Source: Neurospora crassa OR74A
Taxonomy: Eukaryota > Ascomycota > Sordariomycetes > Sordariales > Sordariaceae
Length of the DNA: 64,000 nt
Reading direction: 5' to 3'
Assembly: GCF_000182925.2 (NCBI RefSeq)
Contig: NC_026507.1
Coordinates: forward strand, 3,224,001-3,288,000
Shown here piece by piece: positions 33,620 to 44,661 of the stretch (position 1 is the stretch's first letter; the number at the start of each line of letters is the position of its first letter). A program made the translations under genes and the position numbers. The notes under the pieces are model-generated. The model made no database searches, had not been told where the DNA came from, and saw nothing but the letters and a program-made list of their open reading frames with translations.

Positions 33620-34109
33620 ATTGTTCGGTGACAAAGATGGAGAGAGCGAGAAAGATGATCGAGTTTTGGGAATTGGAAGGCGACGAGCTAAAAGTTTAAG
33701 TGGGGAAAGGATTTAAAGGCCGCGGACGGGAGCGTGTCAATGTCAATTGAAGCGGGCGACAGAAACTAGCGTAGAAAGACCCCTCTGTGTTAGTGGTTAT
33801 TTTTAGGCGGTCTGTGCTGTGAAAGGTGCTGTCGGCAATGTGACAGGCAACCCCCCGGGCTTTCCCTGCCTAGACGCGTCCCCCATGCATCTCTTTTAAT
33901 TGAGGCGCGTCTCCCAAGACACCTCACACAGCCGAGGCCAGCGGCATCACCTATCTTTCTGCAAAAAGTGCCTGGTGTCACCCGTACTGCAACCTCGGCC
34001 CTCCTCCCACTGTTCTTCCTGTGGAATCTGTGCCGGTCAGCAACAGGGAGACGCCAGTTTTGTACCACCTTAGTACCGGACGAAACTTCAGCGACCTAGC
34101 TTGGCCAAA
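33620..34109. promoter_or_regulatory. Divergent control region, TRM10 / MSH2
   Basis: 490 bp between two start codons on opposite strands, so both promoters must lie here. No TATA or CCAAT box is obvious to me. No open frame is convincing. Confidence 0.5.
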
Positions 34110-36998
34110 ATGTCCTCCAGACCAGAGCTCAAGGTTCGTCAACAGCTCCAATGGGAAAAAAAGGACCATAGTCGACGACTTCCTAACAATCCGACTTCAT
34201 GTATTTAGGTCGACGACGAACATGGCTTCATTCGCTTCTACAAGTCCCTGCCCCAACTTGGCGAAGAGGCCATCAGGATTTTCGACAGAGGCGACTGGTA
34301 CACAGCTCACGGCGACGATGCCACCTTCATTGCCCGAACCGTCTACAAGACAACATCCGTCATTCGCCAGCTAGGTCGAAGCGACCATACCGGCCTTCCA
34401 TCAGTTACCATGACCGTGACCGTATTCCGGCAGTTCCTGCGTGAAGCTCTGTTCAAGCTAGGGAAGCGAATCGAGATTTGGGCCAGTCCCAGTGGCCGCA
34501 TGAACTGGAAGGTCGTCAAGCAGGCTTCTCCGGGAAACCTGCAGGACGTGGAGGATGAACTAGGTGGCCAGTTCGAGGGAGCGCCCGTCATCCTGGCGGT
34601 CAAAATCTCAGCAAAGGCTTCGGAAGCCAGAACAGTGGGAGTGTGCTTTGCCGATGCCAGTGTGCGGGAACTGGGAGTCAGCGAGTTCCTCGACAATGAT
34701 CTATACTCCAACTTCGAAGCGTTGCTCATTCAACTAGGCGTCAAGGAGTGTATCGTCACACAGGACAAGGGCGAGAAGGAAAAGGACCCAGAGTTGGCCA
34801 AGTTGAGGCAGATCATCGACAACTGCGGTGTTGCCATAGCAGAGAGGTCTGCGGGCGAGTTCGGCACCAAGGACATTGAGCAAGATTTGTCACGGCTATT
34901 GAAGGATGAGCGCGCTGCCAGCTTGCTCCCACAAACCGACTTGAAACTCGCCATGGGATCTGCCTCGGCCCTGATCAAGTACCTAGGCATACTGCATGAT
35001 CCGTCCAATTTTGGCCAGTATCAACTGTACCAGCATGACTTGGCCCAGTTCATGAAGCTGGATGCGGCAGCATTGAAGGCTCTCAACCTCATGCCTGGTG
35101 CTAGAGATGGCGCAAAGAACATGAGTCTGTATGGGTTATTGAACCACTGTAAGACTCCTGTGGGAAGCAGACTACTGTCCCAATGGCTCAAGCAGCCCCT
35201 GATGAATGCCGAGGAAATTGAGAAGCGCCAGCAACTGGTTGAGGCCTTTGCCAATGACACCGAGCTACGACAGTCAATGCAGGAGGAACATCTTCGATCC
35301 ATCCCTGACTTATATCGGCTGTCCAAGCGGTTCCAGCGTGGTAAAGCAACACTAGAGGACGTTGTGAGGGCATATCAAGTGGTTATACGCCTGCCCGGCT
35401 TTATTGGAACCCTCGAAGGCGTGATGGATGAAGCCTACCGCGACCCGCTTGATGAGGTCTACACCAACAAACTCCGCGAGCTCTCAGACAGCCTCGTTAA
35501 GCTGCAGGAAATGGTCGAGACCACAGTTGACCTTGACGCCCTGGACAATCACGAGTTTATTATCAAGCCCGAGTTCGACGATAGCCTACGCATCATCCGC
35601 AAGAAGCTCGACCGGCTTCGCACAGACATGGACAACGAGTTCGCCGAAGCCGCCGAGGACCTCGGCCAGGAGCGCGAGAAAAAGATCTTCCTCGAAAACC
35701 ACAAGGTTCACGGCTGGTGCATGCGTCTGACCCGCACCGAGGCTGGCTGCATCCGCAACAACTCACGCTACCTTGAGTGCTCAACCCAGAAGAACGGTGT
35801 CTACTTCACCACCAAGACCCTCCAAGCTCTCCGCCGCGAGTTCGACCAGCTCTCCCAGAACTACAACCGCACCCAGAGCAGTCTCGTCAATGAAGTCGTC
35901 GGCGTGGCCGCCTCATACTGCCCTGTCCTCGAGCGGCTCGCCGCCGTTCTCGCCCACCTCGACGTCATCGTCTCCTTTGCGCACTGCTCCGTCCACGCTC
36001 CCATCTCCTATGTCCGGCCCAAGATCCACCCTCGCGGAACCGGCCGCACCGTCCTCACCGAAGCCCGCCACCCGTGTATGGAAGTCCAAGACGACGTAAC
36101 CTTCATCACCAACGACGTCACCCTCACGCGCGAGGACTCGTCCTTCCTCATCATCACCGGCCCCAACATGGGCGGCAAGTCGACATACATCCGACAGATT
36201 GGTGTGATCGCGCTCATGGCGCAAATAGGCTGCTTCGTGCCCTGCTCATCAGCAGAACTAACCATTTTCGACAGCATTCTCGCCCGCGTCGGCGCGTCCG
36301 ACTCGCAGCTCAAGGGCGTGTCGACCTTTATGGCCGAGATGCTGGAGACGGCCAACATTCTCAAGTCGGCCACGGCCGAGAGCCTGATCATCATCGACGA
36401 GCTCGGCCGCGGCACATCGACGTACGACGGCTTTGGTCTCGCCTGGGCCATCTCGGAGCACATCGTCAAGGAGATTGGCTGCTTCGCACTGTTCGCCACC
36501 CATTTCCACGAGTTGACCGCGCTGGCGGACCAGTATCCTAACGTCAAGAACCTGCACGTTACGGCGCACATCAGCGGCACTGACACTGACACCGATGTAA
36601 TCACCGACGAAGACGAAAAGGCAAAGAAGAAGCGCGAGGTAACCCTCCTATACAAAGTCGAACCCGGCATCTGCGACCAGAGCTTCGGTATCCACGTCGC
36701 CGAGCTGGTTCGGTTCCCAGACAAGGTGGTGCGCATGGCTAAGCGCAAGGCAGACGAGCTGGAGGACTTTACCAGCAAGCATGAGGAGGAAAACGGGGGG
36801 GGTCTAGGTGTCCAGTACAGCAAGCAGGACGTGGAGGAGGGTAGTGCGCTGTTGAAAGACGTACTGGTGAAATGGAAGGATGAGGTGAAGAGTGGGCGGA
36901 TGAGTAAAGAGGAGATGGTGGCGAGGTTGAAGGAGTTGGTACAGAAGGATGAGAGGTTGTTGGGGAATCCGTTCTTTAAGAGTGTTCAGGCTTTGTGA
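34110..36998 (+). CDS. MSH2: DNA mismatch repair protein MSH2 (MutS homologue)
   Basis: Common subunit of MutSalpha (with MSH6) and MutSbeta (with MSH3), which recognise mispairs and insertion/deletion loops in the nucleus. Exon 1 (34110-34133) encodes only MSSRPELK; a 75-bp intron with a TTTAG acceptor leads to exon 2 (34209-36998). Total is 937 aa, as expected for filamentous fungi. Mismatch-binding N-terminus (about 10-130) opens VDDEHGFIRFYKSLP. Connector, lever and clamp regions follow. The ATPase holds Walker A GPNMGGKST (about 659-667), a Walker B DELGRGTST, FATHFHELT and the C-terminal LLYKVEPGICDQSFGIHVAEL helix-turn-helix region used for dimerisation. All catalytic motifs are intact. 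The long frame alone begins at an internal Met at 34410 and would lose 75 residues. Confidence 0.96.
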
Positions 36999-38240
36999 AG
37001 GGGGGCTTACGCCTCACTGAGTGGTGATGGTGGACGAGCTAACTGTTAAAAATGTTTTCAATTGGGGGATATGGTTATAAAATGTAAGGACGGTTACGAG
37101 CGGAGTATGGCGTACGGGACTGCTACTGGGCTATGTGGCAGGTTTAACGAGTGTTTGCCCTGAATTTGGGTGTTGATCTTATTTTTCGAATCGTACGACG
37201 GAACTTAAACACCGCAAGGCAAGGAAGGCGTTCCGAGAGCAGAGTATTTGTACAAGTCACGGATCAAAACATATGACCTAAGATGTCAATGGGCAGGTAG
37301 ATCTGGAGCTGGACAGTCAGTCATATATACACCGACGGTCAAAAAGGTACTGTCCCATCTCGGAGATTGTGTGTTTCTCTCTGGCAGTATTTGTTGACTA
37401 ACAGTTATAGGTAGAAGTGAAGAGTCACTACCCAATTCCTTCAGCGGCAGGAATTTTGTCTTATAGTGTACTGCAGTGATGACATAGACTAAGCAAGACC
37501 TGGGAAGTTCAAGGGGCGAAGGTTAGATTTGAAGAGCAGACTATTCGTCTGGACCAGAAACGCTTTTTCATATCCTCAAGCTCCCTCGCCAGGGGCGTTT
37601 CTGGCCCAGACGGACATAGAAAGTAAACATCCAGCAGGTGAAAATATCTTTGTCTCATGCCGTAACCTTTACCTGCCCCCTATCTCAAACTTAGTTCATT
37701 CGTTACACGAGAAGCTTCTTCAAGAGTTATTATAATCATGCGGTCACAGAGTTCCAGTTAAGTTGACTTTCTAAGGCTCGGCCGGACAAAGTCCCCCGTG
37801 ATTTTATAGTATCCAGGTTCAAGGAAAGGTACCACATTACCGTGATAACTTTGACAGAATTCCAATTCCAGACCCAGATCCGGTGTCATTATGTTGAAGA
37901 GTCTGGTCGAAACCAGTTGAAGAGCCATGAGGCCTTTGTGAAAGTTTGGATGGCCCGGACCTGTTGCTTGTCAAGGGCAGGCGGCAGCTCCTGTGAACTC
38001 CGCATCTTGAACTTTCCTGCCTCGTTTCTTCAATGAGAGACTGATAACCCGAGACGGGCTGTTCGCCGATCCCGTCACTCTCTGCTTTCGTGCCTGTCAC
38101 CAATATGCAGAAGCTTTGCCCAGAAAGCCAGCCGTCCATTTTGATATCCTAGAAGCCTCCCCCTCTATTGATAAATCTAATCCCCGTACAATGGATGTAA
38201 AGATCCATCTCCCACCCCTTCTTTTCCTCAAACTGTTTTT
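36999..38240. other. Intergenic region MSH2 / ILM1 with a transposon-end-like sequence
   Basis: 1.2 kb between the 3' ends of MSH2 and of the ILM1-like gene. The left 150 bp would hold the MSH2 3' UTR. At 37334-37363 is a sequence resembling the inverted repeat of the element at 28217 (listed separately). The remainder is not noticeably AT-rich, and I find no transposase remnant or gene in it. Confidence 0.5.
37334..37363 (+). repeat. Sequence resembling a Tc1/mariner terminal repeat
   Basis: GACGGTCAAAAAGGTACTGTC and the following CCATCTC match the 28-bp repeat at 28217-28244 (TGATCAAAAAATACTGTCACCTC) over most positions, with one length difference in the A-run. It stands in TA-rich flanking sequence. 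No partner end was found nearby, so it may be a solo end from a related family or chance. Confidence 0.4.
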
Positions 38241-38948
38241 TTAAAACCTATCCCTCTCCTTCTCCCTCCTCTGCGCCGCCCTCTTCAGAATATCCACCTG
38301 CTCCTCCTTCAACGTCAAGTACACCCAAAACCAGCTAAACGTCTCGACAAACATAAAGGTAAAAAACACGCGGTTCTTGAGCGCATCGCCTCCCCAGCCC
38401 CAATCGCCCGCGACCTCCTTGGCCGCATACTGGCCGTCAAACGAAGACGACGTCGTCGGGTGGCTGAACTTTCCCCCCGAAGGGGTGGCCGAGTCATACA
38501 GCGGAGACGAAGCCGAGAAGAAGAAGCTGTAGAGCGTCAAAAAGAAGGAACACGTCAGGCGCAGGGGCACTTGCGAGCCCCAGTGGTGGATCAAGGCGAT
38601 CTCCTCGGGCATGGAGAGCGAGACGAGGTCGGTGAGACCCCAGAGGCCAAGGACGATGCCGAGGAAGGCGGCGGTCGGGGATTGCGTGTCGAAGTGGCGG
38701 GAGTGAGGCTGTGTAGAGGAAGATACAAACGAAGGTTAGGATCATGTATCGTTATTGCGTGCGCAAAGCGGATGGAAGGGGGGGGGAAAGGGGAAAAGGG
38801 AAAAACGTACCAGGCCCATGGCCTCTCCCATTAGCCAGACCACGCCCTGGTCGGCAATGGTGGCGGGATTGGTGACGAAGAAGAAGGCGAGGGTGATGTG
38901 GAAGAGACAGATGGAGGTTAGAATCGTTTTGGCGGATAAGAGCCCCAT
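38241..38948 (-). CDS. ILM1: ILM1-family membrane protein (increased loss of mitochondrial DNA protein 1)
   Basis: Small multispanning membrane protein of the fungal ILM1 family. In yeast its loss raises mitochondrial DNA loss; the biochemical role is not established. Two exons: 38948-38811 and 38708-38241, 201 aa. Four hydrophobic segments are visible: TILTSICLFHITLAFFFVT near the start, AFLGIVLGLWGLTDLVSL, LRLTCSFFLTLYSFFF and VFFTFMFVETFSWFWVYLTL. The family-typical NPATIADQ follows the first. The tail is basic (KRAAQRREKERDRF), probably cytosolic. The intron lies directly after GEAMGL. It is divergent from CDC43. Assignment rests on recalled family sequence pattern. Confidence 0.78.
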
Positions 38949-39628
38949 GGTGACGGATGGGTTCGCTGTCGCGATTCAACAAAGTCGGCTTCTTGACAGG
39001 ATGGATGGTATTGGGCTGGGCTGCGTGCGGTAAAGGGGCGTTGGATGCTGGATGCTGGATGCTGCGCAGACGGGATGTGTCTGTCGCTGTAGGTATGGAA
39101 TGTCCAGCAGCCCGTTGACGCGACGTATAATATCCGCTGTTTTGTGTGTCGTAGAGCCTAGTTTGTTGTCCTTTCAAAATGTTCTTATATCCAAGACAGC
39201 TTTCAAACTTTTAGGGACCAATTGATGAAGCTAGAACATTCCCACGTCCGGCACTTGTATCGCAGAGAGATCGATGTACTGTACTGTACTGTACTGTAGG
39301 TAGAGAGCTGCAATGAGCTTACACTACCCTAACCCTCTGCATACAGCTGCCCCATGCCATTTCCACACCCGACCTTGATGGCCTGGTGGGGTCGGGTCGG
39401 GTACAGCTATAGCTTTGTTATCGATAGAGCTGTTGACCTCTCCCTCACTCATTCAGGGGGACGGGATTCATAAACAACAACATCATCATCTTGGAACCAA
39501 CGTCACACACTCACTCGCCTTCATCTTTACACACATGAGACTTGAGATGGTATTACATAATAAATAGTTAACCTTCTTGATCTAATATCTAATTGGAGTC
39601 GCCCGGTGTGCGTCTCACACTCACCACT
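38949..39628. promoter_or_regulatory. Divergent control region, ILM1 / CDC43
   Basis: 680 bp between opposed start codons. It contains a GTACT pentanucleotide repeat (about 39275-39298) and short GGGTCGGGTCGGGT repeats near 39390-39402. No open frame is credible. Confidence 0.5.
39275..39298 (+). repeat. GTACT pentanucleotide repeat
   Basis: Four to five tandem GTACT units between ILM1 and CDC43. Because each unit contains GTAC, the repeat is largely self-complementary. Confidence 0.85.
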
Positions 39629-41260
39629 ATGGAAAACGACAACAAAGCCCAGGTGGAGGAGCCCGAGCAGGAATGGCCCTACCTCGACGTCCTCCGACAT
39701 CTTCGATACTGGAAGATGTGCATCCGAGCTCCCTTGCCACACGTCTACCTCTCCAACGAATCCAACCGCCTGGCTCTGGCTTATTTCATCGTCAACTCAG
39801 TCACCCTCCTAACCCCGCCCCCTTCAGAACGAACGCCTCAAACCCCGGAACCTCTCATCAGCCGCGAGGACAAGCGGGCCATGAGGAAATGGGTTCTTCA
39901 CCACCAACATCCCACCGGCGGCTTCTGCGGCACATCCTCGCTTGTTTTTCCGCTTCACAGCTACGACACATATAACTCTAACACCAAAACTTCCGATGAG
40001 CCAGATCATGCCGGCTTGGCCAACATCACCTCCACATTGTTCGCTCTGCAACTGCTGGCCCTTTTGGCGGACGAGGAGGATGAGGCGGCGGGGGAAAACG
40101 TATTTGAGGGCGTGGACCGGGTGGGGACGCTGCGTTTCCTCAAGAGTCTCCAGCGCGAAGATGGAAGTTTCGGAGAGGCGCTCAGTGATTTGCCGGGTCA
40201 CGGGCGGTTTATTGCTGGCGGCTATGATATGCGCTACTGCTACATTGCTACGGCCATCAGGTGGATCTTGCGAGGGGATGTGGAGGAGGGAAGCCCAGGG
40301 TGGGTGGAGGATTTCGACACGGAGGCGTTGGCGAGGTATATCTTGAATAGTCAGGTATGTGTTCACTTCATTTCACTTGACCTCACTTCCTCCATAGCTA
40401 CTGGTGTCGGGGTGACTAACAACATCCCCCAGACATACGACCGCGGTTTCGCCGGTAATTCCCAAGACGAAGCCCACGCCGGCTACGCCTACTGCGCCAT
40501 AGCAGCCCTCACCCTTCTCGACCGCCCTCTCACCTCCACTTCTTCATCTTCTTCTTCTTCTGTACCACACAAATCCCCCCTCCTCCACTCCTCCATCCGC
40601 GACCTCCCCGGCCTGATCCACTGGCTCGCCTCCCGCCCCTTCGTCTACCTCGAACCGCCTCCCCCCTCTGCGGACCAGGACCCAGACACCTACATCTACC
40701 AAGAAGACGACCTCGACGACCCCAACTTCTTGTTACCTCCAACCCCCGCCGACCTCCTCTGCCTCCTGTCCCAAACCGCCGAAAAGAAAGGCCACGACAA
40801 GATTCACGTAGCCTTCAACGGCCGCACCAACAAGGTAGCAGACACGTGTTACTTTTGGTGGGTGGGCGGCGCCCTCGCCAATTTGGGGAGGTTGGACTCT
40901 TTGGTAGACAGAGAAGCCGCCAGACGGTTTCTGCTGGAGAAGATGCAGCACCGGATCGGCGGGTTTGGGAAGTCCCCGGGGAGTCCGCCGGATTTATATC
41001 ATAGTTTTTTTGGGCTGGCAATTTTGGGGCTGATGGGGGATGAGCGGGAAGGGGGCAAGGTGAGGGGTTTTGATGCGGGGTTGGCGGTGCCGAGGGAGAC
41101 GGTGGGGGTTATTGAGCGGGCGAGGAGGAAACTGATTGACAGTGAGAAGGGTGGGAAAGGTGTTGTTGATGGGGGGAAGGAGTTGGACACGGTTGAGATG
41201 GGGTTGGAGTTGAGGAGCGGCGGGGAGAGACCGAAGTGGCTTGGAGCGTGTGGGTATTGA
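39629..41260 (+). CDS. CDC43: Geranylgeranyltransferase type I beta subunit (CDC43)
   Basis: Catalytic beta subunit of the cytosolic CAAX geranylgeranyltransferase that lipidates Rho/Cdc42-type GTPases; the alpha partner is RAM2. Two exons: 39629-40354 and 40433-41260, 517 aa. Prenyltransferase repeats are visible: HPTGGFCG (about 100), LQREDGSFGE with GGYDMRYCYIA (about 188-212), TYDRGFAGNSQDEAHAGYAYCA just after the intron, GRTNKVADTCYFWWVGGAL (zinc Asp/Cys region, about 390) and RIGGFGKSPGSPPDLYHSFFGLAIL. The 78-bp intron has a GTATGT donor, CTAAC and CCCAG acceptor, yet is a multiple of three without a stop, so the frame reads straight through. The first ATG is 39629; further upstream only TTG is in frame. 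A Ser run and acidic insertion lie at about 277-350. Confidence 0.92.
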   Translation: MENDNKAQVEEPEQEWPYLDVLRHLRYWKMCIRAPLPHVYLSNESNRLALAYFIVNSVTLLTPPPSERTPQTPEPLISREDKRAMRKWVLHHQHPTGGFCGTSSLVFPLHSYDTYNSNTKTSDEPDHAGLANITSTLFALQLLALLADEEDEAAGENVFEGVDRVGTLRFLKSLQREDGSFGEALSDLPGHGRFIAGGYDMRYCYIATAIRWILRGDVEEGSPGWVEDFDTEALARYILNSQVCVHFISLDLTSSIATGVGVTNNIPQTYDRGFAGNSQDEAHAGYAYCAIAALTLLDRPLTSTSSSSSSSVPHKSPLLHSSIRDLPGLIHWLASRPFVYLEPPPPSADQDPDTYIYQEDDLDDPNFLLPPTPADLLCLLSQTAEKKGHDKIHVAFNGRTNKVADTCYFWWVGGALANLGRLDSLVDREAARRFLLEKMQHRIGGFGKSPGSPPDLYHSFFGLAILGLMGDEREGGKVRGFDAGLAVPRETVGVIERARRKLIDSEKGGKGVVDGGKELDTVEMGLELRSGGERPKWLGACGY

Positions 41261-41548
41261 TTGAGGTTTGTAGATGGGTGATGACGGTTGAAGTTTGCAC
41301 TTTTCGTGGAGGTAAAAAAAAAAAAAAAACGTACTAATAGCGAATGAATATCTGGATGGAATGGGCTTTCACTGGTCAAAACATATACGTACATACATAC
41401 CTCTGAGCGACTGGCGTGCCATCTATAATGAAAAGTAAAGAATGAAGATGATTTGCGAATTCATTCGCTTGCATGTTCACATATCCAACATCTCGTAATC
41501 CATATCTCATCATAGTCATAAACCCATCAAACACAAACAACCTAATTT

Positions 41549-42907
41549 TCAAGCAGCAAGGGCATGCTTGATAAGCGTCTTGTACCCCTCCACCGCAGTC
41601 TCCAAATCGCCAACCTTCAAGCCCTCATCATCACCGTGCGCCACCAAGATGCTTCCAGGGCCATACAAATAACTGACATGGTCACCCTCAAAGTTGGGCA
41701 CATCCGTCCCATAGCTCGCCACCATCGTCTCAAAACCATCCACGTCGCAATTGCACTCCACAGGACCATACCCGCCGTTCCACTCCATCGTGAACGCCTC
41801 GGCATCCGTCTCCTTCAAGATCTTGTCCACCGCCTCCCTCACAATATCCGCGCCCGTCGTCTGGTTGCCCGCCGCCACGCGGATGGCCAGCTTCGCCTGC
41901 GCCTCCTTGGGAATCACGTTCGCCGCCACGCCACCAGCAATGGTACCAATGTTCACCGTCGTGTTGCCGTAGCGCTCGCTGCTGCCTAGGTCCGCCGAAA
42001 TGATCTTTGCGAGCGCCTTGACCAGTACTTCGGTGGCGCTCTTGAACAGCCACGGGTAACCCGAGTGACCCGCGATTCCCTGCGCCTTGAGCAACCCGCC
42101 CGCGTGGCCCTTGTGTCCGCAGCTGAGCTTGTTCTCGGTTGGCTCGCCGTAGATGGCCGCGTTGAAATGCAACCGGGGCAACTCCTTCTTGTTGTTGTTG
42201 TTGTTGCTCTTGTCAGCGTCGTCTTGATCGTTGTAAGCGGCTGAGAAAGCCTTCATCCCGTCGCCGCTGATCTCCTCGCCCACGACGAAGAGGAGCATCA
42301 GGTCGGCCGGGTCGACCTCCTTGGCGCGGATGAGCTCCTCGACCGCAACGATCTGCGCGGCCACGCTGGCTTTGGCGTCGACGGAGCCGCGCCCGCTGAT
42401 GAAGGTGTCGGACGTGACTTGATCGGATCCCCCAGGGGTGTTGATGTGGTAAGGGATGAAGGGCGGGACGACATCGATGTGCGAGGTGACTAGCACGCGC
42501 GGACTGGACAGGTTGTGCGAGCTGGGCCAGGCGAGCACGTTGAAGCGCCCTTGGGAGTGGTCATCGCCGTCAGAGCCGTGGGAAGTCTTGTCGCTTTCGA
42601 GGAATTGGGCCTTGGCTACGTAGCCGAGGTTGTTACGGAGGTAATCGAGGAGGAACTTGCCGACTTCTTGCTCGGTACGAGAGATGGAGGGGATTTCGAT
42701 TAGGGATTTGTGGAGGGAGAGGAGGTTCTTGCGGTAGGATGGCCCATCGTTGGCAGCGGATGAGGTAGAGATCTGGAGGGGAGAGATGGAAGCATCATCG
42801 ACGATGAGTGGTTGTTGTTGGTAAATCTTGTTGTCGATGACGTGGGCAGAGGTGCGGGAGAGAAGGTAGGTACCCCAAAGGAGGAGAAGGTTCGGTGTTG
42901 CTTTCAT
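41549..42907 (-). CDS. Secreted or vacuolar M20-family metallopeptidase
   Basis: Predicted zinc amidohydrolase of the M20/M20A group (ArgE/DapE/carboxypeptidase-like), acting on peptide or N-acyl amino-acid bonds; exact substrate unknown. Single exon, 452 aa. A hydrophobic signal peptide (about 1-22, LLLLWGTYLLSRTSAHV) indicates entry into the secretory pathway. Metal-site motifs are present: SHIDVVPPFIPY (His and catalytic Asp, about 141-152), SGRGSVDAKAS (bridging Asp), VVGEEISGDG (general-base Glu-Glu) and IYGEPTENKLSCGHKG at the dimerisation-domain boundary. The C-terminus has SYLYGPGSILVAHGDDEGLKV with the last metal His. Length is normal for the family. It is convergent with CDC43. Confidence 0.9.
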   Translation of the reverse strand: MKATPNLLLLWGTYLLSRTSAHVIDNKIYQQQPLIVDDASISPLQISTSSAANDGPSYRKNLLSLHKSLIEIPSISRTEQEVGKFLLDYLRNNLGYVAKAQFLESDKTSHGSDGDDHSQGRFNVLAWPSSHNLSSPRVLVTSHIDVVPPFIPYHINTPGGSDQVTSDTFISGRGSVDAKASVAAQIVAVEELIRAKEVDPADLMLLFVVGEEISGDGMKAFSAAYNDQDDADKSNNNNNKKELPRLHFNAAIYGEPTENKLSCGHKGHAGGLLKAQGIAGHSGYPWLFKSATEVLVKALAKIISADLGSSERYGNTTVNIGTIAGGVAANVIPKEAQAKLAIRVAAGNQTTGADIVREAVDKILKETDAEAFTMEWNGGYGPVECNCDVDGFETMVASYGTDVPNFEGDHVSYLYGPGSILVAHGDDEGLKVGDLETAVEGYKTLIKHALAA

Positions 42908-43424
42908 CGTTGCTGGGTATTTCCCTCGGGTTAGTCCTTGTGAAGGAAACCTGAGAGAGAAAAAAAAGGAATTGGAATGGAAACTTGAAAGTTATCAGAC
43001 AAATATTTCCATCTCAAGTCGCGAGCTGTGACCGCAAGGGAATTGCGAATGTCGAACCCCACACCGGCCGGGTCCGCATGCGGCAGCGGGAGAGCTTCGT
43101 TCCACTTTGGAGAAGAGTGGAGAGGCCTGCGTTGTTTGGGGGGATTCCCCAATCGCCGACCCCTGCGTTGCCCTGCCAAGACAAGAAAAGTAAACAAACA
43201 TCTCCAGGTGACGACGGTGTTTTGATTCCCGAGCACACCGACCTTGGTTGAACCCACAGCATACTCGAGTCTTACGACTCAAGTGTTGAATATTATGCGT
43301 TCTCTTTCTATTTCCCAGTAAAGCATCAAAACCCTGAATTTTCTAGTACCTATGCCCTACGCCTGCCACTCAACGCCGAAACCATATCGCCAAGTCTAAC
43401 CGCCAGGTCTATGTGTATTTATAT
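42908..43424. other. Spacer between M20 peptidase start and MRI1 3' end
   Basis: 517 bp that should contain the peptidase promoter and the MRI1 3' UTR. Open frames on both strands (about 42995-43280) show no protein family features. No regulatory motif is clear to me. Confidence 0.45.
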
Positions 43425-44661
43425 CTACTGGAATCTCTCAGGCATCAAGTCCTCAAAGTGGAACTTGCCATCCTCTCCTTTCACCACGGTTCCCTTTTCA
43501 GTGACAATGGCATCGATGTACTCGTGGGGAGTGACATCGAAACCAGGGTTCCAGACACCAATTCTCTGGTCAGCAATCGCCACTCTGACAGACTTGCTGG
43601 TGTCGATGGAGCCATCCGCGTTAACAACAGCGCCGCTGATCTGAGTCAACTCCTCACGCTTGCGCTGCTCAATCTCGATATCGTCACCGGTCTCCGTGTC
43701 AACGTCAATGCTGGTGGTAGGGGCGGCAACCATGAACTTGATGCCATGGTGCTTGGCGAGGACCGCAAGCTGGTACGTTCCGATCTTGTTGGCAGTGTCA
43801 CCGTTGCGAACAACACGGTCGGCACCAACGATGACGGCGGCAATGTTCTCCTCGGCCTTGCGCAGACGGAATAGGGCGGCGGCCATGCTATCGGTCACCA
43901 GCGTGGCGGGGATGCCCTCGTGGACAAGCTCAAAGGCAGTCAGACGGCTGCCCTGGTTGTAAGGGCGGGTCTCGGTGCAGTAGGCGTGTCTAAGGAGGCC
44001 CTCGTCACGGAGGGTACGGATAATACCGAGGGCGGTGCCGTGGCCGGAGGTGGCGAGAGAGCCGGTGTTGCAGTGGGTCATGACAGTAATCTTGCTGTCG
44101 TCGGTGATCTTGTACTGCTCCTGAAGCCACTTGGCACCAAACGCACCAATCGACTTGTTGGTCTTGAGATCCTTGGCCAGAATCTCCTCGGATGCCTCAA
44201 TGAAGGCCTTGATGATGGCCTCCTTGGCCTCAGCGTCCGTCAGGCCCTCCGTCTTGACACCGCGAACGGTCTTCTTGAGCAATCGGACGGCGTTGCCAAG
44301 ATCGACGGCAGTCGGCCTGGACTCGTAGAGATAGTCCAGACGGGAGTCAATGTACTTGATGACATCCTCGGTGCCGGTCGCAGTACAGCTGCCGTTGTGA
44401 AGCTCAACAGAAGCAGCCAAAGCAGCAACAATGGCAATGGCGGGAGCACCTAGGGTCTTTTGTTCAATACAGATGTCACTTGATTTCACTGTGTAGAGTA
44501 GTGCTTTGCATAAACTCACCTCTGACTCTCATGGCCTTGATGCAGTCAAAGGCCTCCTCGCTGGTGGAGACCTCATCGTAGTGGTGCTCATGAGGGAGTC
44601 TCAGCTGGTCCAGGACCTCCAACTTGCCCCGGGAATACTTGATGGCTTCGAGAGCAGACAT
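43425..44661 (-). CDS. MRI1: Methylthioribose-1-phosphate isomerase (methionine salvage)
   Basis: Converts 5-methylthioribose-1-phosphate to methylthioribulose-1-phosphate, an early step that recycles the methylthio group left by polyamine synthesis. Cytosolic, related to eIF2B alpha. Two exons: 44661-44520 and 44449-43425, 388 aa. Family marks: N-terminal [38 protein letters not shown], whose Arg-Gly-Ala-Pro loop is split by the intron; [15 protein letters not shown]; the catalytic-cysteine segment [36 protein letters not shown]; and the active-site Asp in [20 protein letters not shown]. Nothing is missing. The ATG at 44661 matches the family start; upstream codons belong to the leader. It is divergent from TRS130. 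Confidence 0.96.

Noticed and set aside
43030-43130. Possible tRNA B-box (GGGGTTCGAC on minus strand)
   Set aside because: No matching A-box or cloverleaf could be laid out at a suitable distance.
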